This document shows, one piece after another, positions 41,666-53,676 of a stretch of DNA of 64,000 bases. The notes beneath the pieces are model-generated. The model saw only the letters and a list, made by a program, of their open reading frames with translations. It made no database searches and was not told the DNA's origin. Position 1 is the stretch's first letter; each line of letters opens with the position of its first letter. The stretch comes from Arachis hypogaea. Lineage: Eukaryota; Streptophyta; Magnoliopsida; Fabales; Fabaceae. The stretch spans positions 125,825,518 to 125,889,517 of the forward strand of contig NC_092038.1 of assembly GCF_003086295.3 (NCBI RefSeq), in the 5' to 3' direction. Both the position numbers and the translations under genes were made by a program.

Positions 41666-43497
41666 ATGGCGGACAGATCCCACGAAGAAGGTCATGTGGA
41701 GACAGACTCTGAGCAAGAGAATCTGGACACAGGCAATAACGATGTGGACCTCACCCTCCACCAGGAAATTGATAATCAGCACAGAGAAGGCACCTCCGGA
41801 GTAAAGAACCCGAAGGTAAATTCCTCAGAAGGGCGCGAGTCAGAAAAAGAAGGACCATCCCATGTAACTGAACTCATGGGATTAGTCCACAGCCGCCTGG
41901 AACAGTTAGAACAAGAGCGGGAGCGGAAAAAGGAAACTGAAAAGAGCCTAAAAGAGGAGATGGAACGACGAAAAGAGTTAGAAAGAAAACTCTTAAAATT
42001 GGAATCCTCCCTCAAAAATCGCAACTCCCGTGACGAACAAGAAGAGCCGCCCTTAGGTGGGGAGGATCCTTTCAGCGAGGACATAATGAGAGCAAAAGTT
42101 TCGAGGAACTTCAAAAGCCCTGATATGGACCTCTACGAAGGAACCACGGATCCAAAGCATCACCTGAGTAACTTTAAAAGTCGGATGTACCTAGCCGATG
42201 CTTCCGACGCTACGCGATGCAAAGCCTTCCCGACCACTCTATCGAAAGCAGCGATGAAGTGGTTTGATAGCCTCCCTCCGAGGTCGGTTACTAGTTTTGA
42301 AGACCTCTCAAGGAAGTTTTTGATGAGGTTCTCAATCCAGAAGGACAAAGTGAAACATGCACCGAGCCTCCTGGGAATAAAACAGGAGGTCAGAGAATCC
42401 TTACGAGCCTATATAGAAAGGTTCAACAAAGCATGTTTGGAGATTCAAGACCTGCCCACAGAGGCAGTCATAATGGGATTAGTCAATGGACTCAGAGAAG
42501 GTCCCTTCTCGCAGTCCATATCTAAAAGACACCCCGTTTCTCTAAGTGATGTACAGGAAAGAGCTGAAAAGTACATCAATATGGAGGAAAACGCCAAATT
42601 AAGAGACCTGAGTTGGCGACCTGGGCCCCCTCCCTCAACAAAAGAGAGGGAAAGGAAAACCAAGAAAAAGGAAGAGCTCGGTCTCGAAAGGCCAAGAAAA
42701 TATCACTCTTATACTCCTCTGAAAGTTTCTATAGTGGATGTATACAGAGAGATTTGAACACTGAGAGATTGCCACCCCCTAGACCCATTAAAAATAAAAA
42801 AGGGGGGAGCCGCAGCGATTACTGCGAGTACCATAAAATATATGGTCACTCCACAAACGACTGTTACGATCTTAAAAATGTGATAGAAAAGCTGGCTAGA
42901 GAAGGTCGGCTTGATAGATATCTCATAGAAAGGTCGGACGGTCATGGAAAGAGAAAGCGAGACGATATGGATAGAAGAGACCCACCACCGCAGACACCAG
43001 AGAGACATATCCATATGATCTCAGGAGGGTTTGCGGGAGGGGGACTTACCAAATCCTCTCGCAAAAGACATCTCAAAAGAGTCTACCAGGTCGGGGAAGA
43101 GTCACCCGACCTCCCTACCATTTCATTCACAAAAGAAGATGGGCAAGGAATAATCCCTAGACACGATGATCCAGTAGTAATAACTATGATCCTAGCAAAT
43201 GCCCATCTCCACAGAACCCTAGTAGACCAAGGAAGCTCGGCAGACATTCTTTTTAAGCCCGCTTTTGACAAGCTAGGGTTAGATGAGAAAGAATTAAGAG
43301 CCTACCCCGACACCCTATACGGATTAGGGGACACGCCAATAAAACCACTAGAATTTTTGCCCCTTCACACAACTTTTGGAAAAGGGGAAAAATCAAAGAC
43401 TCTGAGTATAAACTTCATAGTCATTGATGTGGGGTCAGCATATAATGCTTTAATCGGCAGAGCTACCCTTAATCGGCTCGGAGCAGTGGTATCCACT
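41666..43497 (+). pseudogene. Gag and protease of the gypsy element, one frameshift
   Basis: Gag starts at the ATG at 41666. It has an acidic, coiled-coil N-terminus (about 60-125), then the capsid-like retrotransposon gag domain (KCF-type core with TLSKAAMKWFDSLPPRSVTS). Near 42757 a single base appears to be missing, and the frame continues in the next register with a C-x2-H-x4-H-x4-C knuckle (CEYHKIYGHSTNDC), the YISGGFAGGG-like linker (MISGGFAGGG) and the protease active site VDQGSSADILF. The protease ends at 43497, where the nested element has been inserted; the frame resumes correctly after it at 50293. Confidence 0.9.
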
Positions 43498-45519
43498 TGA
43501 TCACATGTCATCATGTCATGTTTTTCTATGCTTTTTCTTTGTTTTTTTATAGGTTTTATGCACTTTCTTGAGTTACAAGTAAGCCATTTGGGTAGAAATT
43601 CATGTTTCCTTAGATTCAATCAACCATGAATGAATTGATGCATTTTCATGAGTTTTTGTGCAATAATTGCTTATATATCAAGAAGAAGAATAACTCTCAT
43701 GATTATGGCATAGCTTTGATACAATTTTTGATTGATGATAGGAGGAATAAAGCTTGGAAGAAGGTTGCAAGAATGGGCTTAAAAAGAGGGATTCACGTTT
43801 GAGCTAACGTTTGCCTCAAACGTGAGAAGTAGCTGAAGAACACCCCTGGATGTCACCAACGTTTGCGCCAATGTTTGCCTCAAACGTTGAGGCAAACGTT
43901 GGCTGAGAATGAAGTAGAGGAAGAGGCCAACGTTTGCCTCAAACTTGAGGTCAAACGTTGGCGCCTCATAGCCTGAAGGGGTATACTTCAAACAAGAATA
44001 ACTTGAGCTACAGAGCTCCAAATGAGGTGATTAAAAAAGCAATGGAAAGTAGGAATCAAGAGCTTTCTAAGCATATATGGCACTGCATGGTGGACACTAA
44101 AATTGAGGGAGAAAACTGCCCCGAAAGTGCATAAACGAACATGGTGTCAACCTGCAGTAAGGCCAGCTGACCTCTGCACCTTCGACGGAGTATAACTCGA
44201 GCTGTGGAGCTCCAAATGATGCGCTCCCAACGGCATTGGAAAGTAGATATTCAGGGCTTTCCATCATTATATAATAGTATGGGGTGGACAATGCTTTTGA
44301 GCCTCCAGAATCTGGCGTTTTCGACCACGTTTGAGGCAAACGTCGCCTCAAACGTTGCACACCAAAGCCAGCGACCCTGTCCCCTTCAAAGGAGCATAAC
44401 TTGAGTTGTAGATGTCCAATTGATGTGCTTCCAGTTGCGTTGGAAAGCTGACATTCAGAGATTTCCAACCATATATAATAATTTATAGTAGGCATGAAAT
44501 TGGCAATATTAACAAGAAGACAAAGAAGCGTTCCAAGGCTTGAACCCCACGCCTGCACCAACGTTTGACCTCAAACGTGAGGTCAAACGCCAGTGACAGC
44601 AAAGCCCGCTCTGCATGATGCCATTACATGAAGACATTTGAGTCAACGTTTGACCCCAAACGTTGACTCAAACATGAATACTCCAGAGTCTAATTCGCAT
44701 GCAGATTTCTTCTCAAAACCAAAAGGCCAAACCCAAAGCAAGCTAAGCCCATTATCATCACTCAAAGGCACAAGGATCAATTAGCTTAGGAATTTATTTT
44801 AATTGTAATTTGTTTAGTTTTCATTTTTTATTTTCATTTTTATAAAAGCCTATATAAAGGCATTAGTTTCATTCCATGAGTGAGGCTGGCTCTGTTAGAG
44901 CAATAGGAGTAGGGTAAAATAGAGAATTCTCTTGGAAACACTTTTACTTTTTCTGCAATTGTCAATTTGGTTTATGAAGTTGAATTTCTGAATCTTCTCT
45001 GCTACAATTTCCTTTTGCTGCAAGTTAAAATTCAATTTACATTGAGTGTGCGTTTGATTTTTGGTTTCCATTGCTTTCTGTTATCAGTGCTTTCAATTTA
45101 ATTTCATGCAATTTAAATCTTCTTGTTCCTCTGCACTTTATCTTTGAGCTTGCTGCAAATATGAATTTACTTTTCTTACCTTGGATCCATTGCTTTCTTT
45201 AATTTCCAGCACCCAGCCCCTTTACATTTACTGCAATTTACTTTTCTTGTCATTTAAGATTTTGCCAATTTACATTTCTTGCCCTTTACGTTTATTGTCA
45301 TTTACTTTCTGCCATTTATATTTCGCTACAATTTACATTCTGTTGGTCACTCTTCACACAATTCACTCAATGTTAGCTTGACTAAACTAATCATCCACTA
45401 AAGTTACTTGATCCATCAATCCCTGTGGGATCGACCTCACTCTAAGTGAGTTATTACTACTTGATGCGACCCGGTATACTTGCCGGTGAGTTTTGTGTCG
45501 GATCGTTTTCCGCACATCA
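43498..45519 (+). repeat. 5' LTR of nested element
   Basis: It has a TATATAAAG box at 44851-44859 and many CAAACGTT-centred palindromes at 43795-43965, 44325-44362 and 44560-44675. It lacks about 12 nt in the first palindrome cluster relative to the 3' copy. The ORFs called across it are not genes. Confidence 0.93.
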
Positions 45520-45525
45520 AGTTTT

Positions 45526-45542
45526 TGGCGCCGTTGCCGGGG
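45526..45542 (+). other. tRNA-Asp primer-binding site of nested element
   Basis: TGGCGCCGTTGCCGGGG, a full match to the complement of the plant tRNA-Asp 3' end, 6 nt after the LTR. Confidence 0.9.
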
Positions 45543-45719
45543 ATTGATTAGATCAACAATGATTAAGTGGGTGAGAAGTCTAGATCAAGCATTTTATTTG
45601 TTTTTTTTCTCTGTTTTAAAGTGAAACCAAGGTGTTTGAGTTTTTGCCTCACTAAGAAATTCTCATCTCTGATATGAGCAATTTCAATTTTTCTTGGTGT
45701 TGTGTTTTCCAAAATTCAA

Positions 45720-46826
45720 ATGGAGTTCAACTCATCGTATGATCAAACAAGTTTTACGGAATATTACCCACCATCACCAATCTCTAATGGTGGCTGGGAA
45801 TTTCACCAAGAAAATACAAATTCTAAGCACTCCAATCCATGGAGATTTGCTTCAGAAACACAAGATGAGCAAGAAAACCATATGGGATATTTTCTTCCAC
45901 CACAAAATGATGCAAGTCATGATTCTAATGGTGGCTGGGAAGGGAATTCTAATGCTCCATATGATATTCATCCAAAGATATCATCACTTGACCATGCTTC
46001 AACAGAAAGCCCCTTTCAAAACTCACCACCCACACAAACTTCCATGAACCACTCAAGGTTCTCAAAGCTTGAGTCCATGCTCAAAAGATATGAGGAGAAG
46101 ACAACGAAAGTTTGGAAAGAACAAGAAAACTCTCTCAAAAACATGGAAGTGCAGCTAGCTCAATTGGTGAGTGCAACAAAGAAGGAGGAAAAACAAGAGG
46201 AAGAGGCTACTGAGTCAAGTGGATTTTTAGTGAAGAAAAAAGAGGTGGTGGAAACATTTGAACCTAAACTTGCATATTCACATAAGCCACTTGAGATGAC
46301 AAGGGAACATGAAAACTCACAACTATCTCAAACCTCCTTGAAACAAAACGGCTCAACAATTGAATCCATGATTGAAAGATATGAAGAGGAGATGAAGAAA
46401 TGTTGGGAAGATCAACAAACCTCCTCAATGAAAAAGCTATTAAGTCAAATGTTGAGTGCAAGGGAGGAAGTGGAAGAGCAAGAAAGTGAGAAAGATAACC
46501 AAAGAATTCCAAACTCAAGTGAAGCAGAGAAGTACATAGAGGAAAAGCTCATGGAGCCACCAATTCAAAAGGCTCTGGATGAATACAAAACTCCAACAAT
46601 CACACAGCAACCAAGACTTGAATCCAAAAGGGTGACGGCAACTAGCAAGAGCACCAACCCTGTCCCTGATCCAGCAAGCAAGATCAATCAAGCCATTTGC
46701 AAAAGGAAGCTTGCTGAGAGGAAACCAAGAAAGGGGGCAATAGCTGAATCTTCTCCCCCCTTGAGGTCATTCCTCTTAACCAACTGGAAGAAGAGGAAGA
46801 AAGTGAATAACAACATGTCAAGCTAA
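45720..46826 (+). CDS. Single ORF of the nested element, gag-related spacer protein
   Basis: This 368-codon open frame starts at the ATG at 45720. Its N-terminal third is rich in Asn, Ser, Pro and Gly with a repeated SNGGWE motif. The middle holds two related coiled-coil units: one begins near FSKLESMLKRYEEKTTKVWK, the other near IESMIERYEEEMKKCWEDQQ, each ending in Q-L/M-L-S-A. The last third is Lys/Arg-rich. The coiled-coil units resemble the region after gag in Athila-like elements (KNMEVQLAQL). I see no capsid core, zinc knuckle or catalytic site. It may be a packaging or scaffold protein, or just the surviving end of gag; the function is unknown. The frame is intact, unlike the host element. 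Confidence 0.6.
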   Translation: MEFNSSYDQTSFTEYYPPSPISNGGWEFHQENTNSKHSNPWRFASETQDEQENHMGYFLPPQNDASHDSNGGWEGNSNAPYDIHPKISSLDHASTESPFQNSPPTQTSMNHSRFSKLESMLKRYEEKTTKVWKEQENSLKNMEVQLAQLVSATKKEEKQEEEATESSGFLVKKKEVVETFEPKLAYSHKPLEMTREHENSQLSQTSLKQNGSTIESMIERYEEEMKKCWEDQQTSSMKKLLSQMLSAREEVEEQESEKDNQRIPNSSEAEKYIEEKLMEPPIQKALDEYKTPTITQQPRLESKRVTATSKSTNPVPDPASKINQAICKRKLAERKPRKGAIAESSPPLRSFLLTNWKKRKKVNNNMSS

Positions 46827-48251
46827 TGACACTAAAAGAGCGCTTGTTGGGAGGCAACCCAACCTTGGGTAACATTTTATTTCTTTGCCTAGTTCATTTT
46901 CTCTGTCTGTTTAGTTTAAATTTCAATAAATTGACATATGGTTGCATTCTAAGTTTGGTGTTGCTATGCAACAAAAATTTGCTTCCAATCTTTACTGGAT
47001 ACTTGCATCAATTCCAAGAGAAAGTGTCACACTAAGTTTGGTGTGCCACTTATACTTTTATGCAATGTATCATGCACACCAACTTATATTTGCAAAAATA
47101 ATGTCTCTGTTTCTCTGTGCCCTCATATCTTTAATTCTGCTTGCTTGAAACACATGTGTTACTAACATTTCATTGTGTAAGACATTCATAATCCATCTTA
47201 GCCCCATAGCCACGGTTCTAATAGTTGCTTGAGGATGAGCAAGTATTTTGAGTTGGTATGGGAAGGAGGAGAATGGGAGGAAAATGACAACAATAGAGAA
47301 GATGAACTACAAGGTTGTAAAGTTCCTTTTCCTCTCATTTGTTTCAAGCACTATAAACTGCATGATTTGTCTTTACCTTCTCTGTATGCATGTGTGTATG
47401 AAAAGGCATAGTTTGATTTCTAAATTGCAACATGGTGCTGCGCCATTATGATTACCAACTTGAGTTTTGTGAATTCAAAAGCAAAAAAGCATCATGATCA
47501 TAAACAAACAGGGTCATTAAAGAAGAGTTTAGCATGTGCATATAAGTATTGGGAAGCTAGTATGATTAATTGTTACTCAATTGCATTGGATTTTATTTAA
47601 TTGAAGTTTTCATCTAGTGCATTTTTGTGAAATCTTTTGAAATCATGAAAACCTTGAAGAAGCAAATGCAAAATAAGGCAAGAAAAGAAAAAGGGAAAAA
47701 ATGAGAAAGCTGAAGGCTCTGAGTACCAATGACAATATGTTAAGTGCTTGTGGTGTTTATGTATCAAGCCAAATGCTTGAAAACAAAACACTTAGAAGTC
47801 AAGGCTAGGCTCAAAGTGCAAAAGCACTCCCTCAAAGCTCAAGGTTCTGAGCATCAATGATTAGAGAGTCAAGAAAAGAAAAAAAAATGAGCTTAATGAA
47901 GTCCTCTAATTAAATGCTTGTGGTGCTTATGTATCAAGTGGTAATACTTGAAAACAAAGCATTTAGAAGTCGTAGCTTTGTTATTAACTCATGGGGCAAA
48001 GCACCCAAAAGGAGAAGCTAAAAAAAAAATCAATCAAAAGCTTGTTTCAAGGAAGAATTATAAGAAAAAGATTTCATAAATTGAGCTAGATAGAAGCATC
48101 AATCATCTACATTTCTTTTGTGATTGTAGCTTGCTTAGAAAACTAGCTTACCATGAACATTGAGTTGCTATTCTTCTCACCTTGGTTTGTCAATCTTTAT
48201 TGCATGATTCTTTTCTTGCTTGGGGACAAGCAAGGTTTAAGTTTGGTGTTG
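46827..48251 (+). other. Non-coding 3' interior of nested element
   Basis: It starts with GGGAGGCAACCCAACC, the sequence whose reverse complement is also in the element at 1-9703 (near 4352). It contains AAGTTTGGTGTT at about 46950 and 47033 and again at the LTR border (about 48239). Two near-copies of a stretch with AAATGCTTGTGGTG(T/C)TTATGTATCAAG lie at about 47730 and 47910. No supported gene. Confidence 0.6.
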
Positions 48252-50287
48252 TGATGACATGTCATCATGTCATGTTTTTCTATGCTTTTTCTTTGTTTTT
48301 TTTTATAGGTTTTATGCACTTTCTTGAGTTACAAGTAAGCCATTTGGGTAGAAATTCATGTTTCCTTAGATTCAATCAACCATGAATGAATTGATGCATT
48401 TTCATGAGTTTTTGTGCAATAATTGCTTATATATCAAGAAGAAGAATAACTCTCATGATTATGGCATAGCTTTGATACAATTGTTGATTGATGATAGGAG
48501 GAATAAAGCTTGGAAGAAGGTTGCAAGAATGGGCTTGAAAAGAGGGATTCACATTTGAGCTAACGTTTGCCTCAAACGTTAACTCAAACGTGAGAAGTAG
48601 CTGAAGAACACCCCTGGATGTCGCCAACGTTTGCCTCAAACGTTGAGGCAAATGTTGGCTGAGAATGAAGCAGGGGAAGAGGCCAACGTTTGCGCCAACG
48701 TTTGCCTCAAACTTGAGGTCAAACGTTGGCGCCTCACAGCCTGAAGGGGTATACTTCCAACAAGAATAACTTGAACTACAGAGCTCCAAATGAGGTGATT
48801 CAAAAAGCAATGGAAAGTAGGAATCAAGAGCTTTCCAAGAATGTATGGCACTGCATAATGGACACTAAAATTGAGGGAGAAAACTGCCCCGAAAGTACAT
48901 AAACGAACATGGTGTCAACCTGCAGTAAGGCCAGCTGACCTCTGCACCTTCGACGGAGTATAACTCGAGCTGTGGAGCTCCAAATGATGTGCTCTCAACG
49001 GAATTGGAAAGTAGATATTCAGGGCTTTCCATCAATATATAATAGTATGGGGTGGACAATGCTTTTGAGCCTCCAGAATCTGGCGTTTTTGACCACGTTT
49101 GAGGCAAACGTCGCCTCAAACGTTGCACACCAAAGCCAGCGACCCTGTCCCCTTCAAAGGAGCATAAATTGAGTTGTAGATGTCCAATTGATGTGCTTCC
49201 AGTTGCGTTGGAAAGCTGACATTTAGAGCTTTCCAACCATATATAATAGTTTATAGTGGGCATGAAATTGGCAACATTGACAAGAAGACAAAGAAGCGTT
49301 CCAAGGCTTGAACCCCACGCCTGCACCAACGTTTGACCTCAAACGTGAGGTCAAACGCCAGTGACAGCAAAGCCCGCTCTGCATGATGCCATTACATGAA
49401 GACGTTTGAGTCAACGTTTGACCTCAAATGTTGACTCAAACGTGAATACTCCAGAGTCTAATTCGCATGCAGATTTCTTCTCAAAACCAAAAGGCCAAAC
49501 CCAAAGCAAGCTAAACCCATTATCATCACTCAAAGGCACAAGGATCAATTAGCTTAGGAATTTATTTTAATTGTAATTTGTTTAGTTTTCATTTTTCATT
49601 TTCATTTTTGTAAAAGCCTATATAAAGGCATTAGTTTCATTCCATGAGTGAGGCTGGCTCTGTTAGAGCAATAGGAGTAGGGTAGAATAGAGAATTCTCT
49701 TGGAAACACTTTTACTTTTTCTGCAATTGTCAATTTGGTTTATGAAGTTGAATTTCTGAATCTTCTCTGCTACAATTTCCTTTTGCTGCAAGTTAAAATT
49801 CAATTTACATTGAGTGTGCGTTTGATTTTTGGTTTCCATTGCTTTCTGTTATCAGTGCTTTCAATTTAATTTCATGCAATTTAAATCTTCTTGTTCCTCT
49901 GCACTTTATCTTTGAGCTTGCTGCAAATATGAATTTACTTTTCTTACCTTGGATCCATTGCTTTCTTTAATTTCCAGCACCCAGCCCCTTTACATTTACT
50001 GCAATTTACTTTTCTTGTCATTTAAGATTTTGCCAATTTACATTTCTTGCCCTTTACGTTTATTGTCATTTACTTTCTGCCATTTATATTTCGCTGCAAT
50101 TTACATTCTGTTGGTCACTCTTCACACAATTCACTCAATGTTAGCTTGACTAAACTAATCATCTACTAAAGTTGCTTGATCCATCAATCCCCGTGGGATC
50201 GACCTCACTCTAAGTGAGTTATTACTACTTGATGCGACCCGGTATACTTGCCGGTGAGTTTTGTGTCGGATCATTTTCCGCACATCA
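48252..50287 (+). repeat. 3' LTR of nested element
   Basis: It is collinear with 43498-45519, with a TATATAAAG box at 49619-49627. The palindrome cluster at 48555-48735 is slightly longer than its counterpart. Confidence 0.93.
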
Positions 50288-50292
50288 CCACT

Positions 50293-53200
50293 CCCCACCT
50301 CTGCATGAAATTCCCGACCTTAGCGGGAATAGCGACGGTAAGGGGAGACCAAAAATTGGCGAGGAAATGCTACAATGAAAGCCTAAATCTGAGAGGAAGG
50401 GGCAGAGAAGTTCACACAATAGAGCTCGGTGGCGCAAGGGCCAGAGAAGAGCTGCGACCACAACCGGGAGGAAAAATCGAGGAGATACAGGTCGGTAAAG
50501 AGGAAGGGATAAATACTCATATAGGAGCCAACCTGGGGGAAACCCTAAACAAAAATTGACCGAGCTCCTAAGAGATAATTCCGACCTCTTCGCCTAGAAG
50601 GCCTCTGACATGCCAGGGATAGACCCGGAACTCATGTCCCACAAGCTCTCGGTTTATCCAGGATCCCGACCTGTACAACAAAGAAGACGCAAGCTCGGTC
50701 AAGAACGAGCCCTAATAGTAGAAGAGCAAGTGCAGGCGCTCCTGGAAGCTGGCTTCATCAGAGAAGTCAAGTACCCAACATGGCTAGCCAATGTAGTGCT
50801 AGTCAAAAAATAGAATGGCAAATGGAGAATGTGTGTCGACTATACCGACTTAAATAAGGCATGTCCCAAGGACCCTTATCCCCTACCAAGTATTGATACC
50901 CTAGTGGACTCCAGCTCGGGGTACCAGTACTTATCATTTATGGACGCCTACTCGGGATATAATCAAATCCCGATGTATGAGCCAGACCAGGAAAAAACAT
51001 CATTCATCACACCCAGAGCTAATTTCTGCTACGTGGTCATGCCATTCGGATTGAAGAATGCAGGAGCCATATATCAAAGGTTGATGAATAAAGTGTTTTC
51101 CCCTCACCTGGGGACCCTAATGGAAGTATACGTCGACGACATACTGGTAAAAATCAAGAAGGAAGTTGACCTCTTGTCAGACCTCTCACAAGTCTTTGAC
51201 ACCATAAGGTTGCACGGGATGAGACTAAATCCCGCAAAGTGCGCCTTCGCGGTGGAGGCAGGGAAGTTTCTAGGGTTTATGCTAACACAAAGAGGGATCG
51301 AAGCTAATCCCGATAAGTGTAGAGCCATCCTAGAAATGAAAAGTCCGACTTGTGTGAGAGAAGTCCAGCAGCTCAATGGCCGACTTGCAGCCCTCTCCAG
51401 ATTTTTGGCAGGATCGGCACTAAAATCCCTTCCTCTGTTCTCCTTATTGAGAAAGGGATGTCAGTTTGAATGGACTCCAGAATGCGAGGAGGCGTTCCAA
51501 GAGTTCAAAAAGTTTTTAAGCCAACCTCCTATTCTGACTCGACCAGCATCTGGAAAAGACCTCGTCATGTACTTATCCGTAGCGGACAAAGCTGTTTCAT
51601 CAGCCCTAATAAAAGAAGACGAGGTCAAACAACATCCAGTTTATTTCATCAGTAAAGTTCTACAGGGCCCTGAGCTAAGGTACCATAAACTAGAGAAGTT
51701 TGCCTACTCTTTAGTAATAGCTTCACGAAGGCTACGACCTTACTTTCAAGCTCACACAATAAGAGTCCGTACGAACCAACCCATGAAGCAAATCCTCCAA
51801 AAGACGGATGTTGCAGGGAGAATGGTTCAATGGGCAATAGAGCTCTCCGAGTTCAACTTAAGATATCAAAACTCGGACAGCAATTAAAGCCCAGTGCCTC
51901 GCCGACTTCGTTGCAGAATACGCAGGGGATCAGGAGGAAAAACCGACTACATGGGAACTCTATGTAGACGGATCCTCCAATAAAACAGGAAGCGGCGCAG
52001 GCATAATATTGGTAGATGAAAGAGGAACCCAGATAGAGGTTTCCCTAAAATTTGAATTTCCAGCTTCAAATAATCAGGCAGAATATGAAGCCTTAATTGC
52101 CGGATTGAAATTGGCAGAAGAAGTAGGTGCTACAAAGGTGATGATATACAACGACTCACAGGTGGTGACCTCCCAGATAAGTGGAGAGTATCAGGCAAAG
52201 GACCCAAACATGAAGAGGTACTTGGACAAAACTCTAGAGCACCTTGGGCATTTTGCAGAAACCGAGGTTAAACACATAACTCGGGATTTAAACAGCAGAG
52301 CAGACGCCCTGTCCAAGTTTGCAAGTACCAAACCAGGAGGGAATAACAGAAGCCTGATTCAAGAAACCCTCCAGGAACCCTCAGTAGCAAAAATAGAAGA
52401 CAAACAAGAAGTACTTGAGGTAGTCGGTTTAAACCTCGGATGGATGAACCCCTTAGTCGAATACATGAAATTCGACATCCTCCCTAAAGAGGAGAAAGAA
52501 GCTAAAAAGATCCGAAGGGAAGCACAACACTACACCTTGGTGAGAAATATCCTCTACAGAAGGGGGATATCGACACCATTGTTAAAGTGTGTACCGACCT
52601 CAAGAACCCCCGAGGTATTGGAGGAAGTACATAGTGGGATCTGCGGAAACCATCTCGGAGCAAGGTCACTAGCCAGAAAAGTAATTCGAGCTGGATTCTA
52701 CTGGCCGACCTTGCAGAAAGATGCCACAGAATTTGTGAAAAAGTGTCAACCATGTCAGATGCATGCAAATTTCCACGTGGCTCCACCAGAAGAGCTCATC
52801 AGTATCACTTCTCCATGGCCTTTTGCAAAATGGGGAATGGATTTGTTAGGTCCTTTTCCCCAAGCGCCAGGACAAGTCAAATACCTGATCGTGGGAATAG
52901 ATTATTTCACAAAGTGGATAGAAGCAGAACCATTGGCCACCATCACCGCTCAAAGAAGTCGGAGGTTCCTCTACAAAAATATCATCACAAGATATGGGAT
53001 ACCTTATTCCATCACTACAGATAATGGAACCCAATTCACCGTTGCTACCTTCAGAAGCTTAGTAGCCAGTATGAAAATCAAACATCAGTTCACCTCGGTG
53101 GAGCACCCACAAGCCAATGGGTAAGCCGAGGCAGCCAACAAAGTCATACTGGTAGGGCTAAAGAAGAGATTGCAAGAAGCAAAAGGAGCTTGGGCTGAAG

Positions 53201-53676
53201 AGCTCCCTCAAGTGCTATGGGCTTACAGGACAACCCCCCAATCCGCCACGGGAGAAACACCCTTCCGACTAGTTTATGGCGTAGAAGCCATGATACCGAT
53301 AGAAATCAATGAGCAAAGCCCAAGGGTAATTCTCCATGACGAGGTCGGAAACATACGGGGGCACAAAGAGGAGCTCGATTTGCTCCCCGAAGTCCAAGAA
53401 GATGCCCAGATAAGAGAAGCAGCATTGAAACAAAGGATGACTACAAGGTACAACAAAAAAGTCATTCGAAGAACATTTGCCCCGGATGACTTGGTCTTAA
53501 TCAGAAACGACATTGGAGTCAACAAATCAGGAGAAGGAAAGCTCACCGCAAATTGGAAGGGACCATACAAAGTCAATGAAGTTTTAGGAAAAGGTTATTA
53601 TAAAGTAACCGACCTGAACGACACTGAGTTCCCAAGGTCGTGGCATGCTTGTAATATGAAAAGGTACTACAGTTAA
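50293..53676 (+). pseudogene. Reverse transcriptase, RNase H and integrase of the gypsy element, multiply broken
   Basis: The frame continues from the protease across the insertion. Lesions are a frame change near 50558, TAG at 50595 (a Trp site), TAG at 50811, a one-base gain near 51870 and TAA at 53122 (a Gln site in the NG-Q-AEAANK motif). RT shows MCVDYTDLNKACPKDPYPLP and the catalytic YVDDILVK. RNase H shows YVDGSSNKTGSGAG and a conserved EYEALIAGLKLAEE. Integrase has a zinc-binding HSGICGNHLG...CQPCQ region, a catalytic core with MDLLGPFP and TDNGTQF, and a C-terminal tail to 53676. Two of the stops are C-to-T or G-to-A changes, as expected of methylated repeats. Confidence 0.92.

Larger units (their letters stand above)
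43498..50287 (+). mobile_element. Nested non-autonomous LTR retrotransposon, complete
   Basis: LTRs of 2022 and 2036 bp start TGAT(C/G)ACATGTCATCATG and end CCGCACATCA. The target CCACT is duplicated exactly (43493-43497 and 50288-50292). The 2.7 kb interior has a tRNA-Asp primer site, one ORF and an AAGTTTGGTGTTG sequence at the 3' LTR edge, with no polymerase, protease or integrase. LTR size, primer and the AAGTTTGGTGTT motif are shared with the element at 1-9703, so both probably use the same kind of autonomous partner. LTRs are very similar to each other except for small gaps, so the insertion is recent. Confidence 0.93.

Noticed and set aside
41382..41804. 140-codon ORF crossing the 5' LTR end
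   Set aside because: Covers LTR, primer site and the start of gag in another frame; no match to known proteins.
41776..42114. Minus-strand Ser-rich ORF
   Set aside because: Antisense shadow of the Glu/Lys-rich gag coiled coil.
44097..44561. 154-codon minus-strand ORF, repeated at 48865-49329
   Set aside because: Repeated only because it lies in both LTRs; it runs through palindromes and has no recognisable domain. Open frame kept by recent LTR identity, not selection.
45181..45381. Small ORF repeated at 49949-50149
   Set aside because: LTR sequence, low-complexity TTTACTT repeats.
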